Assembly: GCA_025153775.1 (NCBI GenBank)
Contig: JAOALC010000001.1
Span: 868,001 to 932,000 of the forward strand
Source: SAR92 clade bacterium H231
GTDB taxonomy: Bacteria > Pseudomonadota > Gammaproteobacteria > Pseudomonadales > Porticoccaceae
Length of the DNA: 64,000 bases
Direction of reading: 5' to 3'
Part shown: in pieces, positions 16,460-27,271 of the stretch
How the letters are laid out: the number at the start of each line of letters is the position of its first letter
Position numbering within the stretch: position 1 is the stretch's first letter
Translations under genes and position numbers: made by a program
Notes under the pieces: model-generated
Database searches by the model: none
Told to the model about the DNA's origin: nothing
Seen by the model: only the letters and a program-made list of their open reading frames with translations

Positions 16460-16539
16460 ATCTGGCCCAAAGCTCTATTCCAACAGTTGAAACAAAATAA
16501 TGCAGATATGGCATGCAAACCCATTGGACACTACAATAA

Positions 16540-18605
<2,066 letters not shown>

Positions 18606-18628
18606 TAAACCAGCCCAGGGCAGGCAGA

Positions 18629-19495
18629 TTAGCTCGGCAATTTTTGCAGAGCAAAGATATCGAATCTGGTGGACTTACCCTCGAGAGAATAACTAGGAGC
18701 CATACCCGCCAGGTGATCTGCGCTGGCCGAGCGCTTGACCACCACCCTGTATCTAGCCCTCTGCAGGGCCAGTTCCAAGAGTTCCCCGGCATCCGGGTCG
18801 GCGCCTACGATTGAGTGAAAAACCTGCATCTCTTTTTTAACCTTGGCTGATTTCTTGCGCTCGGGAAACATAGGGTCCAAGAATACAATATCCTCCTGCT
18901 CTGAAGCCGCCAACTGCCCCAGAAATTGTTTGGAATCAGCTTCAATCAGCGATAGTCGCGCCACAATATCAGCCAGCTCCGAATCCTGCTCACCAGCCAT
19001 TACAGCGCGGTCCAGCCCATCTCTAAGCAAGCTGTGAACTATGGGGTTGCGCTCAAGCAGGCGCACCCTGCAGCCCAAACTAGCCAGCACAAAGCCATCG
19101 CCACCCAGACCAGCAGTCAAATCCAATACCCCCGGAAGAAACTTACCTGACAGGCCTACGGCCTTGGCTATGGCCTGGCCATTGCCGCCGCCAAACTTGC
19201 GCCGGTGAGTGAAGGCACCGCTAGTAAAATCACAGCGAACCGGGCCATGCTGATTACGCCTGACAGGCAGCAACGAGAGGCCCTCAGGGGCCAGCTGCAG
19301 ATGATAGCTCGGTTGCTCCCCGCTCCCAGCAACAGACGAATCCGAGACCTGCGCAGCGGCCCTGCCTATTGCAGCTATTTTATCGCTGCTGATCAGAGCC
19401 AAATCAAGCCGTTTAGCCAGCTTTACAGCAGCTGCCTGAAGCTCTGGATGGGTAAAAGAAACTTTAATACTGGTCATGCAGTTATTTAAACACAT
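18629..19495 (-). CDS. rsmJ: 16S rRNA (guanine(1516)-N(2))-methyltransferase RsmJ
   Basis: RsmJ uses SAM to make m2G1516 in 16S rRNA. The 288-residue product carries the family hallmarks: CDFTSGAFTHRRKFGGGNGQ, the SAM motif VLDLTAGLGGDGFVLASLGC, LERNPIVHSLL, the catalytic FLDPMFPERKKSA and VKKEMQVF, and the C-terminal STRFDIFAL. Two in-frame ATG codons, at 19495 and 19477, are both possible; neither has a convincing ribosome binding site. It is divergent from the LRR lipoprotein gene. Confidence 0.93.
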   Translation of the reverse strand: MCLNNCMTSIKVSFTHPELQAAAVKLAKRLDLALISSDKIAAIGRAAAQVSDSSVAGSGEQPSYHLQLAPEGLSLLPVRRNQHGPVRCDFTSGAFTHRRKFGGGNGQAIAKAVGLSGKFLPGVLDLTAGLGGDGFVLASLGCRVRLLERNPIVHSLLRDGLDRAVMAGEQDSELADIVARLSLIEADSKQFLGQLAASEQEDIVFLDPMFPERKKSAKVKKEMQVFHSIVGADPDAGELLELALQRARYRVVVKRSASADHLAGMAPSYSLEGKSTRFDIFALQKLPS

Positions 19496-19526
19496 ATACT
19501 TTGGGTTCAGGCTCAGGGGACTACTT

Positions 19527-19964
19527 ATGATAGGAAAAAACTTAATAACCGGCCTGGTATTGCTGATAACCGCAGGCTGCGAAAGTTATCAGGTCACCCT
19601 CAATGAGAGAGAACTCTACAGCCCACCAGCCCTATTCACCGATTACCAGATTATGGATGCGGGCCTCAGGGCTTGCATAGATCAAACCATCAGTGATCAG
19701 AGCATTGTTCGCGCCGAGCAATTAACTACTCTGGTATGTACCTTTGCCGGCATTAAAACTCTGGCTGGTCTCAGCAGATTCACTCAACTCGAAACCATTA
19801 ATTTGGCCAACAATAAACTCTCTGATATCAAACCTCTGATGTTTTTTGGCCAGTTGCAACGCCTGGATTTAACCAACAACCCACATTTGAGCTGCACCGA
19901 CATCAAATCACTGGCAGATTTACTCCCCACAGAACCAATAACCAGCCTCAGTTGCCCTGACTGA
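19527..19964 (+). CDS. Small leucine-rich-repeat lipoprotein
   Basis: A 145-residue predicted lipoprotein. A signal peptide ends in LITAGC, so the Cys would be lipidated and the protein held at the outer or inner membrane. The C-terminal half has two leucine-rich-repeat-like units (LETINLANNKLSDI and LQRLDLTNNPHLSC) with capping cysteines. The start is ATG 19527, with AGGGGA about six bases upstream; an upstream in-frame codon at 19476 is less likely. LRR proteins of this kind usually bind other proteins, but no partner is evident. It is divergent from rsmJ and converges on the MBL-hydrolase gene across a 376-base gap. Confidence 0.7.
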   Translation: MIGKNLITGLVLLITAGCESYQVTLNERELYSPPALFTDYQIMDAGLRACIDQTISDQSIVRAEQLTTLVCTFAGIKTLAGLSRFTQLETINLANNKLSDIKPLMFFGQLQRLDLTNNPHLSCTDIKSLADLLPTEPITSLSCPD

Positions 19965-20024
19965 AGCCCTGCAGTGGCAGCATGCCAAAAGATGTCGCCG
20001 CCATGCGTTATTCTGGTGCAATAC

Positions 20025-20237
20025 TTTTCCACAGAAGCTGTGGATAACTTTGTGGATGAAGCACAGAACAACTGGTTTGAAGCCGCCAATACAGGGCCTT
20101 TTTGTTAAATTGGTCAAATTTTGATCAGTTAATAAACCCTAGCAATATCAATAACTTAGAGAATTCTCAACTAAATATCAATGACTTACGGCTGTTTCTT
20201 AAAATAGTTATTAGAAAGCCTGCCTATCTGTGGAAAA
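20025..20237. promoter_or_regulatory. Cluster of four DnaA-box-like sequences
   Basis: One perfect 9-mer match (20039-20047, minus) and three single-mismatch matches (20025-20033 plus, 20051-20059 minus, 20229-20237 minus) to TTATCCACA. Three fall within 35 bases. As both flanking genes end here, ordinary promoter control is not expected. Possible roles are DnaA titration or a replication-linked site. dnaA, dnaN, mnmG and parAB are not nearby, so a main origin is not claimed. Confidence 0.45.
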
Positions 20238-20280
20238 AAAACAAAATAATGCAAAAATAAATGTTTTTTCGTCGCAAAAC

Positions 20281-20331
20281 CTATTGCCATGCCAATAGAA
20301 AAATGCTTCTGAGCCACTGCGGGAAAGGCTC
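20281..20331 (-). terminator. Possible weak terminator or dyad downstream of the MBL-bamC-dapA block
   Basis: Read on the minus strand, GAGCC and GGCTC (20311-20315 and 20327-20331) form a five-pair stem followed within about ten bases by a short T run. Beyond it lies an 18-base dyad, CTATTG...CAATAG (20281-20298). The stem is short and its loop is 11 bases, so termination strength is doubtful. Confidence 0.35.
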
Positions 20332-20340
20332 AAATCCAGT

Positions 20341-21102
20341 CTATTCCAGCTTCAGCCAGTCAAATCCCTCCTGCTGACAGGCATAGAAGATATTGCCATC
20401 CCCCCTGTACACAGGTTCAATCGCAGACTGCACTCTCTCGAGGCTATTATTTTTATCGCTGATATGTCCAATCACTAAATGCTGTAGCTGCTCCTGGGCA
20501 ACCAATGAAATAAGACGGGCTGTCTGCTGATTATTGAGATGCCCCCACTGACCCCCGACTCGCTCCTTTAAAAAAGCCGGATAGGGTCCAGCTGCCAGCA
20601 TGTCTAGATCATGATTGGCTTCTACCAGCAATCCATCACAGTGAGCGTACTGTGACTCCACATGGGGAGTAAGCGAGCCAATATCGGTGAGCACACCCAG
20701 TTGATGGTTATCACTGTTAAATAGGAACTGCACAGGTTCTCGCGCATCATGGGGCACGGGTACAGGAGTCACCCTAAGATCGCCCACCTCAAATTGCTGA
20801 TGGCTATCGATCACTTCGAAATCTGTGCTGGGATTATCCAGGTTGCGGCTTTTTAAGCAACCGGCGGTCAGATAGACCTTAATATTGTATTTGTTGGCTA
20901 GGGGCACGACCCCCTTCCAGTGGTCGCTGTGCTCATGGGTTACCAGAATCCCGCTGAGGTCCTCTGGGCGCTTGCCCAGCTTGGCCATACGCTGAACTGT
21001 GTCCTTTATGGAAAAGCCACAGTCCACCATCAGGCAGGTATCGCGCCATTCCACCAGCGTCGAGTTACCTCTGCTGCCACTACCCAGGGATGCAAACCGC
21101 AT
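20341..21102 (-). CDS. MBL-fold metallo-hydrolase (YycJ/WalJ-like)
   Basis: A 253-residue metallo-beta-lactamase-fold enzyme with the dizinc motif THEHSDH (residues 55-61), the N-terminal GSGSRGNST loop, LLVEANHD and GHLNN, and the late histidine in VIGHIS. This is the YycJ/WalJ-type branch, whose members are thought to act on DNA or RNA ends; the substrate is not established here. It starts 12 bases after bamC stops and is the last gene of the bamC-dapA transcription block, a neighbourhood common in gammaproteobacteria. Confidence 0.85.
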   Translation of the reverse strand: MRFASLGSGSRGNSTLVEWRDTCLMVDCGFSIKDTVQRMAKLGKRPEDLSGILVTHEHSDHWKGVVPLANKYNIKVYLTAGCLKSRNLDNPSTDFEVIDSHQQFEVGDLRVTPVPVPHDAREPVQFLFNSDNHQLGVLTDIGSLTPHVESQYAHCDGLLVEANHDLDMLAAGPYPAFLKERVGGQWGHLNNQQTARLISLVAQEQLQHLVIGHISDKNNSLERVQSAIEPVYRGDGNIFYACQQEGFDWLKLE

Positions 21103-21114
21103 AATTACAGCGGC

Positions 21115-22152
21115 TTAAGACATATTCAAACGCAGTACTTTCAGCAGCCGCAGTGACTCAGCCTGACCCAGGCTCTCACCATTGGCACCTACAATACGCA
21201 CTTCTACGTCGGCGCCCACTGGCTGCACCAGTATCATGTAGTTGGTCTCTAAAACCTTATCCTTTGAGTCGCCCCCAAACCAACCACTAAAGAACCCCTC
21301 TTCTTCCTCAACAGGCTCAGTGTAATTGACATACATCACAGCCTCAGTGCGATTCTGATCCACAGTAGTAAAACCACCGCGATCTGCTGAGTAACTGATG
21401 GAAGCCCAGGAGCGATCAAAGCCCAGCTTGACCAGAATATAGGGGTCTGCGGCCTCTGGAGTCACTACCTCCACCTTGGCTTCACCACCAATCTTCTGTG
21501 CCAACAGAGACACACTGGCAAAATTGCCTGCTGCAGCAAGATCATTGGCCACTACAGTTAGCATATCCAGCTCCCTGGTATCGCTGTCAGAGGCTTCGGG
21601 CCACTGCGCCTGCTCTTCGGAGCCCCGGGCAACCTGCTGGTGCAGGGCTGAAATCTCGGTGGAGTCAATCTGCACACCTGGGGCAATAGAGAAGCGGAAT
21701 CTATGGCTGTTCTCTTCATCACTATTAAAGGTAACCCACACAGTTTCAATAATCCCCGACGAACCCTCCGCCATAGCTGAGGGAATACCGTTGCGGTTTA
21801 GCAGATTGCGCACCCGCGGCCAGCTCTCACTGGGGGATATATTAATCAGTACCCAGCGGCGACCATCAACTGACTGAATTTTCACCAGCTGCTCGAAGGT
21901 GTTAACCGAGGCCGACTGAGGTCTGGGCACTTCAAAACCCTCTATCTCTACAGAGGTTGTGGGTATCGCTGGGATTGGGTAGGCCTGCCCTAGCTGAGTG
22001 CCCTGGGCAGTCCGCATTTCTCCTGGTATTACCGTAGGCTCAGTCTCCTCCGCCAACAGATAATCATTGGTGCGATCACGCAGACCCAACCATCCACAAC
22101 CAGTTAGAGTTGTTATTAAAACTACAATCAATGCGATATTCGTCTTTTTCAT
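21115..22152 (-). CDS. bamC: Outer membrane protein assembly factor BamC
   Basis: BamC is a lipoprotein subunit of the BAM complex that folds outer-membrane beta-barrels. The 345-residue product has a lipoprotein signal ending LTTLTGC, and the conserved N-terminal unstructured region that binds BamD (RDRTNDYLLAEE). Two helix-grip domains follow. The start is ATG 22152 because the signal peptide begins MKKTNIAL; a longer frame to 22200 would bury it. The C-terminal domain carries a short acidic insertion (EEEEGFFSGWFGG). It lies 72 bases downstream of dapA, the same order as in E. coli (dapA-bamC). Confidence 0.9.
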   Translation of the reverse strand: MKKTNIALIVVLITTLTGCGWLGLRDRTNDYLLAEETEPTVIPGEMRTAQGTQLGQAYPIPAIPTTSVEIEGFEVPRPQSASVNTFEQLVKIQSVDGRRWVLINISPSESWPRVRNLLNRNGIPSAMAEGSSGIIETVWVTFNSDEENSHRFRFSIAPGVQIDSTEISALHQQVARGSEEQAQWPEASDSDTRELDMLTVVANDLAAAGNFASVSLLAQKIGGEAKVEVVTPEAADPYILVKLGFDRSWASISYSADRGGFTTVDQNRTEAVMYVNYTEPVEEEEGFFSGWFGGDSKDKVLETNYMILVQPVGADVEVRIVGANGESLGQAESLRLLKVLRLNMS

Positions 22153-22224
22153 CGTTTCGCTGTGCCCCTTTAGGCAATGATTGGTCGGCAGACCAGTCAA
22201 CTATTTACTGTTTATACTAGCTTG

Positions 22225-23103
22225 TTATAAAAGCTCGGCACTCTTGAGAGCGGCGCGCACGGATTCTTCATATTCAGCGGCCAGTGGTGTCAGCGGCAAT
22301 CTGATAGCCCCAGCCATCAGGCCCAGTTCGCTCAGCGCCCATTTGGCCGGTATTGGGTTAGATTCAACAAACATAGCGTCGTGCACAGGTTTGAGTATCT
22401 TATCGATCTGCGCTGCCCCAGCGGCATCACCGGCCAGAGCTGCGGCACAGAGTTGCGCCATCATAGCTGGGGCCACATTGGCAGTTACCGAAATATCACC
22501 TTTACCACCGAGCAGCATCAATTCTCTGGCGGTATGATCATCCCCAGAGTAAACGGCAAAGTCAGCGGGACATTGGGAAATAATCTGCTGTGCCCGCTGC
22601 AGGTCACCGGTGGCCTCTTTGATACCCACAATATTACTGATCGAGCTCAGTCTCAGCACAGTCTCGGGCAGCATATCGCAGGCAGTGCGCCCAGGAACAT
22701 TGTAGAGAATCTGATCTATATCCACGGCCTCGGCGATGGCCCTGTAATGCTGATACAGGCCCTCCTGAGTAGGCTTGTTGTAATAGGGAGTCACCAACAG
22801 GCAGGCATCGGCGCCAGCCTCTTTGGCGCCCTGAGTCAACTCTATGGCTTCACTGGTGCTATTGGCGCCCGTGCCGGCAATAATAGGTATGCGACCCGCG
22901 GCCTGAGCAACCACAAAGCGAATAACCGCGCTGTGCTCAGCAACATTTAAGGTAGCAGATTCTCCGGTGGTGCCGACCGCTACAATGCTATTAGTGCCCT
23001 CGGCAATATGCCAGTCGACCAGCCGTGCAAGGGAGTCCCAGTCGACCTCCAGGGAGTCTGGATGCATTGGTGTCACCAGGGCGACAATACTTCCGCTTAT
23101 CAT
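22225..23103 (-). CDS. dapA: 4-hydroxy-tetrahydrodipicolinate synthase DapA
   Basis: DapA condenses pyruvate with aspartate semialdehyde in lysine and DAP synthesis. The 292-residue TIM-barrel has VGTTGE (43-48), LYNVPGRT with the proton-relay Tyr134, and the Schiff-base lysine Lys162 in [13 protein letters not shown] lies a few bases upstream of ATG 23103. It heads the dapA-bamC-MBL block. A 140-base gap separates it from lpxL, and that gap may hold the promoter. Confidence 0.96.
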   Translation of the reverse strand: MISGSIVALVTPMHPDSLEVDWDSLARLVDWHIAEGTNSIVAVGTTGESATLNVAEHSAVIRFVVAQAAGRIPIIAGTGANSTSEAIELTQGAKEAGADACLLVTPYYNKPTQEGLYQHYRAIAEAVDIDQILYNVPGRTACDMLPETVLRLSSISNIVGIKEATGDLQRAQQIISQCPADFAVYSGDDHTARELMLLGGKGDISVTANVAPAMMAQLCAAALAGDAAGAAQIDKILKPVHDAMFVESNPIPAKWALSELGLMAGAIRLPLTPLAAEYEESVRAALKSAELL

Positions 23104-23243
23104 CTCTGTTCCTTGCTAAAACTGGTTACTAATATTAACTAGGGTTAATAAGTACGCACGCTGTCAGAAGCGCACAATGTTACTGCCGAGGTTGCCGGGA
23201 CACAAGGGAAACCTGTGCAGACGCAGTTTGATTAACTGCTCTG

Positions 23244-24203
23244 TTACTTCTTTCTCTCGCTTCTCTTTTTCCGCGCCACCTGATAGACATCAGCCTCACC
23301 TTCGGGGCGGTTTTTAAAGCGCCTGTGCACCCACAGATACTGATCTGGCTGCAGCAGAATAAACTCTTCAATAATCTTGTTGACCCTGGTCGCGTCGGCC
23401 AGATCATCACCAGTGGGAAAATCTTCCAGCGCTGGATACACAGTGATCTTATAGCCCTGAGAGCCCGGCAATCTAATATGGCTAAAAGGCACTACAGCGG
23501 CGCCGGTTTTTTCGGCGAATCTAGCTGTAGCATAGACAGTGGCGGCCTGAATGCCAAAAAATGGCGCAAATAAGCCCTGCCCCAGACCATAGTCCTGATC
23601 AGGTCCATACCAGAGGGAGCGGCCAGATTTTAGTGCCTTCATGGTACCGCGCACATCTCGGCGCTCGTAGACCACACCATTGCCAATGCCTTTATCCAGC
23701 CGCCCGCGCGCCTGTAAAAAGTCGTACACAGGGTTGCCGTGGGCCCGGTACATGCCGTCCATTTGAAATACGCTGGAAATAGCCGCGGCACCAATTTCTA
23801 GGGTGGTGTAGTGAATACCCAAAAGCATCAGGCCACGACCTTTGTGGGCTTCCAGATGCTCCAGACCTTCGAACTGCAGCAGCTTGCTAAAGCGTTTTTT
23901 CGGCCACCACCAGGCGATACCCACTTCCATTAACGCAGTGCCCACATTGATCAAATTAGATCGCAACATAGCGCGATGCTCTTGATCGCTGAGATTCGGG
24001 AAGCACAGTTGAATATTGCGCAGAGCAATGGTTTTACGACGGCTGGGAAAGCTGTGAACAAGCAGGCCTATACCTTTGCCCAGCTGCAGTAAAACCCCAT
24101 AGGGCAATAGCGAAATCATTCGCCAAAGACCAAAGGCCAGCCACAGAAGCCAGTGGCGCGGATGCAATAGCTGAGCCCTAAATTGAGTGGCCTTGGATGT
24201 CAT
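23244..24203 (-). CDS. lpxL: LpxL/LpxM-family lipid A acyltransferase
   Basis: An inner-membrane acyltransferase of 319 residues that adds a secondary acyl chain to Kdo-lipid A. One N-terminal membrane anchor (WLLWLAFGLWRMISLLPYGV) precedes the acyltransferase domain with the HX4E motif GIHYTTLE, then GMYRAHGNP, GRSLWYGPDQDYG, and the C-terminal QYLWVHRRFKNRP. The last two place it with LpxL/LpxP rather than LpxM, though this is a family judgement. The start is uncertain: ATG 24203, or GTG 24215, which would add four residues. It follows fabV by only 21 bases, so the two are probably co-transcribed. Confidence 0.88.
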   Translation of the reverse strand: MTSKATQFRAQLLHPRHWLLWLAFGLWRMISLLPYGVLLQLGKGIGLLVHSFPSRRKTIALRNIQLCFPNLSDQEHRAMLRSNLINVGTALMEVGIAWWWPKKRFSKLLQFEGLEHLEAHKGRGLMLLGIHYTTLEIGAAAISSVFQMDGMYRAHGNPVYDFLQARGRLDKGIGNGVVYERRDVRGTMKALKSGRSLWYGPDQDYGLGQGLFAPFFGIQAATVYATARFAEKTGAAVVPFSHIRLPGSQGYKITVYPALEDFPTGDDLADATRVNKIIEEFILLQPDQYLWVHRRFKNRPEGEADVYQVARKKRSERKK

Positions 24204-24224
24204 CTGCACCACCACAGTTGTGCC

Positions 24225-25412
24225 TTAAACAAGGTTGCTGATCTCAACTTGCGGATCCACTTCAGCCTGGTAATCCACGCCATCCAGTTCAAAGCCAAAC
24301 AGGTTTAAAAAGTCCTGCTTGTAACCTTTAAAGTCAGTGCTGCTAATTAGATTTTCGGTGCTGATCTCTGACCAGGCAGCTGCCACCGCAGCCTGCACCT
24401 CTGGATCCATCTCCAACTCGTCCACTCGCAGGCGCCCTTCTTCATCGGTGCGCGGGCTATCGCTGTACAGGCACTCTGTAAACAGCCGGTACAGCTGCTC
24501 AATACAGCCCTCGTGGGTACCACGGTTCTTCATCTCTTTAAACAACATAGCCAGATACAGGGGCATAATTGGAATGGCCGAACTAGCCTGGGTCACTACA
24601 CCTTTTAAAACAGAGACCCGGGCATCGCCGCCATGGGCTGCGAGCTTCTCGCGAATACCAATTACCCGCGCATCCAAATCTTTCTTGGCTTGACCAATGG
24701 TGCCATCCCAGTAGAGGTCCCAGGTGATCTTCTCGCCTATATAGGTAAAGGCTGTGGTCTTGGCGCCATCGGCCAATACGCCGGCCTCAGCCAGAGCGTC
24801 CATCCACATCTGCCAGTCCTCACCACCCATCACGGCAACAGTATCATCAATCTCCTGCTGGCTGGCGGCGTCCATACTGAATTCCTGAATCTCTTCTTTA
24901 TCGGTATTAATGCCGCGCATGCTGATATTTTTGCCCACGGGCTTGAGGGTAGAATTAAATACTTCTCCAGTGACCGGGTGCTGACGACGTGGGGCAGCTA
25001 AGCTGTAAACCACCAGATCAACCTGACCCATATCTTCTTTTATGGTGGCTATAGCCCGCTCTTTTATCTCGCTTGAAAATGCATCGCCATTGATACTCTT
25101 GGCATACAGGCCATCGGCCTCGGCATAGCGGTGAAAAGCCGCACTGTTATACCAGCCCGCGGTGCCAGGCTTGCGGTCTGTACCTGGCTTTTCAAAGAAA
25201 ACGCCCAGTGTGGAGGCACCGCCACCAAATGCTGCGGTAATACGTGCCGCCAGCCCATAACCTGTTGAGGATCCAATAACTAAGACACGCTTAGGTGAAT
25301 CAATTGCACCCTGGCTTTTAATATAGTCAATCTGGTTTTTTACATTCACCTCACAGCCGGTAGGGTGAGTGGTGATGCACATAAAGCCGCGAACGCGGGG
25401 CTTAATAATCAT
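24225..25412 (-). CDS. fabV: Enoyl-ACP reductase FabV (trans-2-enoyl-CoA/ACP reductase)
   Basis: FabV is the large monomeric SDR-type enoyl reductase that completes each fatty-acid elongation cycle using NADH; it is triclosan-insensitive in several species. The 395-residue length matches. The N terminus [20 protein letters not shown] is diagnostic and fixes the start at ATG 25412, with GGAG eight bases upstream. The cofactor motif is [16 protein letters not shown], and the catalytic Tyr-X8-Lys is in [10 protein letters not shown]. It lies next to lpxL, so membrane-lipid functions are grouped here. No FabI is seen in the window. Confidence 0.96.
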   Translation of the reverse strand: MIIKPRVRGFMCITTHPTGCEVNVKNQIDYIKSQGAIDSPKRVLVIGSSTGYGLAARITAAFGGGASTLGVFFEKPGTDRKPGTAGWYNSAAFHRYAEADGLYAKSINGDAFSSEIKERAIATIKEDMGQVDLVVYSLAAPRRQHPVTGEVFNSTLKPVGKNISMRGINTDKEEIQEFSMDAASQQEIDDTVAVMGGEDWQMWMDALAEAGVLADGAKTTAFTYIGEKITWDLYWDGTIGQAKKDLDARVIGIREKLAAHGGDARVSVLKGVVTQASSAIPIMPLYLAMLFKEMKNRGTHEGCIEQLYRLFTECLYSDSPRTDEEGRLRVDELEMDPEVQAAVAAAWSEISTENLISSTDFKGYKQDFLNLFGFELDGVDYQAEVDPQVEISNLV

Positions 25413-25645
25413 CCAATTATCTCCATACTTTCTGGTAATAAACACTGCAGGCAATGGGCCCGCCAGCTAGCTGCGCATCATACAGCAAACCGCTGTAAAT
25501 CTCGTTCTCGACTGGCAGTTTTTTTATTGCAGCTCAGGGCCGGCGACAGGAGTTTTTTTGCTTATCAGTAACCAGTTCTCCCCAGCAGCCCGTATACTTT
25601 GCAAAGGCTATATCCATCCATCTTAATAACAGGCGCATCTGGTCT

Positions 25646-26737
25646 ATGTCTTCAACTGCAGAGTCCGCATTAGAGTATCCATTTATGCGGGCGGAATTTA
25701 TTCAGGCCCTAGAGACTAGCGCAAGCGCCTGTGCAGATACAGGCTGGGAGCCTATTCATCTGTCGCTGAACTCTGATGATCAGGACGCTTTTATGCCCCT
25801 GTATCTCAAAGATCACAGCATGGGAGAATATGTCTTCGACTATGCCTGGGCCAATGCCTATCATCAGAATGGGCTGGAGTACTATCCCAAGCTATTGACC
25901 GCGGTGCCATTTACTCCATCAGAGGGACCCAGGGTTCGCGGCAGCCAAGCTGTGAGCGAAGACCATTGCCAACAGCTCTTTGAAGAGGTGCTGGCAGTGG
26001 CTGCAGAGACTGGCGCCTCCAGCTGGCACTGCCTGTTTCCAGACAGTAGCCAGAGAGCGCTGTTTGATGACCCTAGACTGCTGCAGCGAAGCGGAGTCCA
26101 GTACCACTGGCAGAATCGTGACTACCAGAGTTTTGACGACTATCTTGCCGCACTCAACTCCCGTAAACGCAAGATGGTGCGCAAGGAGCGCGCGGAGGTA
26201 GCAGCCCAGGGGTTAAATATTGAGGTGCTGGAGGGAGCTGAGATCAGTCCGACTATCTGGCAGCTGTTCTATCAGCTCTACGAGCGCACCTACGCCAAGC
26301 GCAATGGCACCAGAGGCTATCTTACCCAGGACTTTTTTAATCAGATTGCCAGCAGCATGCCAGAGCAAATTGCCATGGCCGTGGCCTATCACAATGAAAT
26401 TCCAGTGGCCTGTGCTCTGTACTTTTTTGATTCAGAGACATTGTACGGCCGCTACTGGGGCAGTGCTGGGGAGTTTTCATACCTGCATTTTGAGCTCTGT
26501 TACTATAGCGGCATTGAGTTTGCCATTGCCAAGGGCCTGCAGAAATATGATGCTGGCGCCCAGGGTGAACACAAGATTATTCGCGGCTTTGAGCCTATCA
26601 CTACCCAATCTCTGCACTGGATTCAGCACCCGCAGTTCCATGGAGCTATAGAGCGCTTTTTACAATCCGAACAGGCCTCTGTACAACAGCACCTGCAGCA
26701 GGCAAGGGAGATATTGCCCTACCGCAAAACCGGCTAG
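25646..26737 (+). CDS. GNAT/FemAB-like acyltransferase (DUF482 family)
   Basis: A 363-residue protein of the DUF482 family, often called a peptidoglycan-biosynthesis-like or GNAT protein, with a FemAB-like double acyltransferase fold. Typical segments are LYLKDHSMGEYVFDYAWANA, NSRKRKMVRKERAEV, ACALYFFDSETLYGRYWGS and AGAQGEHKIIRGFEP. The substrate is unknown. The gene is monocistronic on the plus strand, and its stop codon abuts that of the convergent glyoxalase gene with no base between them. Confidence 0.82.
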   Translation: MSSTAESALEYPFMRAEFIQALETSASACADTGWEPIHLSLNSDDQDAFMPLYLKDHSMGEYVFDYAWANAYHQNGLEYYPKLLTAVPFTPSEGPRVRGSQAVSEDHCQQLFEEVLAVAAETGASSWHCLFPDSSQRALFDDPRLLQRSGVQYHWQNRDYQSFDDYLAALNSRKRKMVRKERAEVAAQGLNIEVLEGAEISPTIWQLFYQLYERTYAKRNGTRGYLTQDFFNQIASSMPEQIAMAVAYHNEIPVACALYFFDSETLYGRYWGSAGEFSYLHFELCYYSGIEFAIAKGLQKYDAGAQGEHKIIRGFEPITTQSLHWIQHPQFHGAIERFLQSEQASVQQHLQQAREILPYRKTG

Positions 26738-27178
26738 TTACCATTCGCCTATATTTTCCATGGAAACCCAGGGCTCCATGGTGGGCAGGCTATCGCCGCG
26801 CTGTAGCAGCTCAATAGAGATATTATCCGGAGAGCGCACAAAGGCCATATGGCCGTCTCTGGGTGGCCGATTAATCACCACTCCAGCGGCCATCAGCTTT
26901 TCACAGGTCGCGTAAATATTATCCACCCTGTAGGCCAGATGGCCAAAGTTGCGGCCACCAGTGTAGGTTTCCGGATCCCAGTTATAGGTTAACTCAATCA
27001 CTGGTGCGCTATTTGTTTGTGCCGAGTCGAGGTCAGAGGGAGCGGCGAGAAACACCAGGGTAAAACGGCCCGCTTCACTGTCTTTGCGGTAGACCTCGGT
27101 CAGACCCAGGGCATTGCAATAAAAATCCAGTGACTGTTCGAGGTTGGATACTCGAACCATACTGTGTAAAAACTGCAT
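26738..27178 (-). CDS. Glyoxalase I-like VOC-family protein
   Basis: A 146-residue vicinal-oxygen-chelate protein resembling lactoylglutathione lyase, which converts the methylglyoxal-glutathione hemithioacetal to S-lactoylglutathione. The expected metal ligands appear in order: His in FLHSMVRV, Glu in VIELTYNW, His in FGHLAYRV and Glu in ISIELLQRG. The FYCNALGL and GRNFGHLAY stretches fit GloA. The start is ATG 27178 with GAGG seven bases upstream. It lies 93 bases downstream of aceF on the same strand. Confidence 0.82.
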   Translation of the reverse strand: MQFLHSMVRVSNLEQSLDFYCNALGLTEVYRKDSEAGRFTLVFLAAPSDLDSAQTNSAPVIELTYNWDPETYTGGRNFGHLAYRVDNIYATCEKLMAAGVVINRPPRDGHMAFVRSPDNISIELLQRGDSLPTMEPWVSMENIGEW

Positions 27179-27271
27179 AAAACTGCCTCGGGTCAATAAT
27201 TAAGTCTGGATTATAGACCTAAAACTCAGCCCCCTGAACATAAATCAGCTAGGGCTATAGCGCAGTAAAAT

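Larger units (their letters stand above)
19965..20340. other. 376-base convergent intergenic region with DnaA-box-like sites
   Basis: No gene is visible here. The region lies between two convergent stop codons. It contains four sequences close to the DnaA box TTATCCACA: TTTTCCACA (20025-20033, +), a perfect box on the minus strand (TGTGGATAA, 20039-20047), TGTGGATGA (20051-20059, -) and TGTGGAAAA (20229-20237, -). These are followed by A+T-rich DNA (about 20101-20280) with one GATC. Near the right end are an 18-base dyad (20281-20298) and a weak stem that may terminate the MBL-hydrolase operon. Confidence 0.6.

Noticed and set aside
19965-20340. The DnaA-box region as the chromosome's main replication origin
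   Set aside because: None of the usual origin neighbours (dnaA, dnaN, mnmG, rpmH, parAB) is present and only four boxes are seen.
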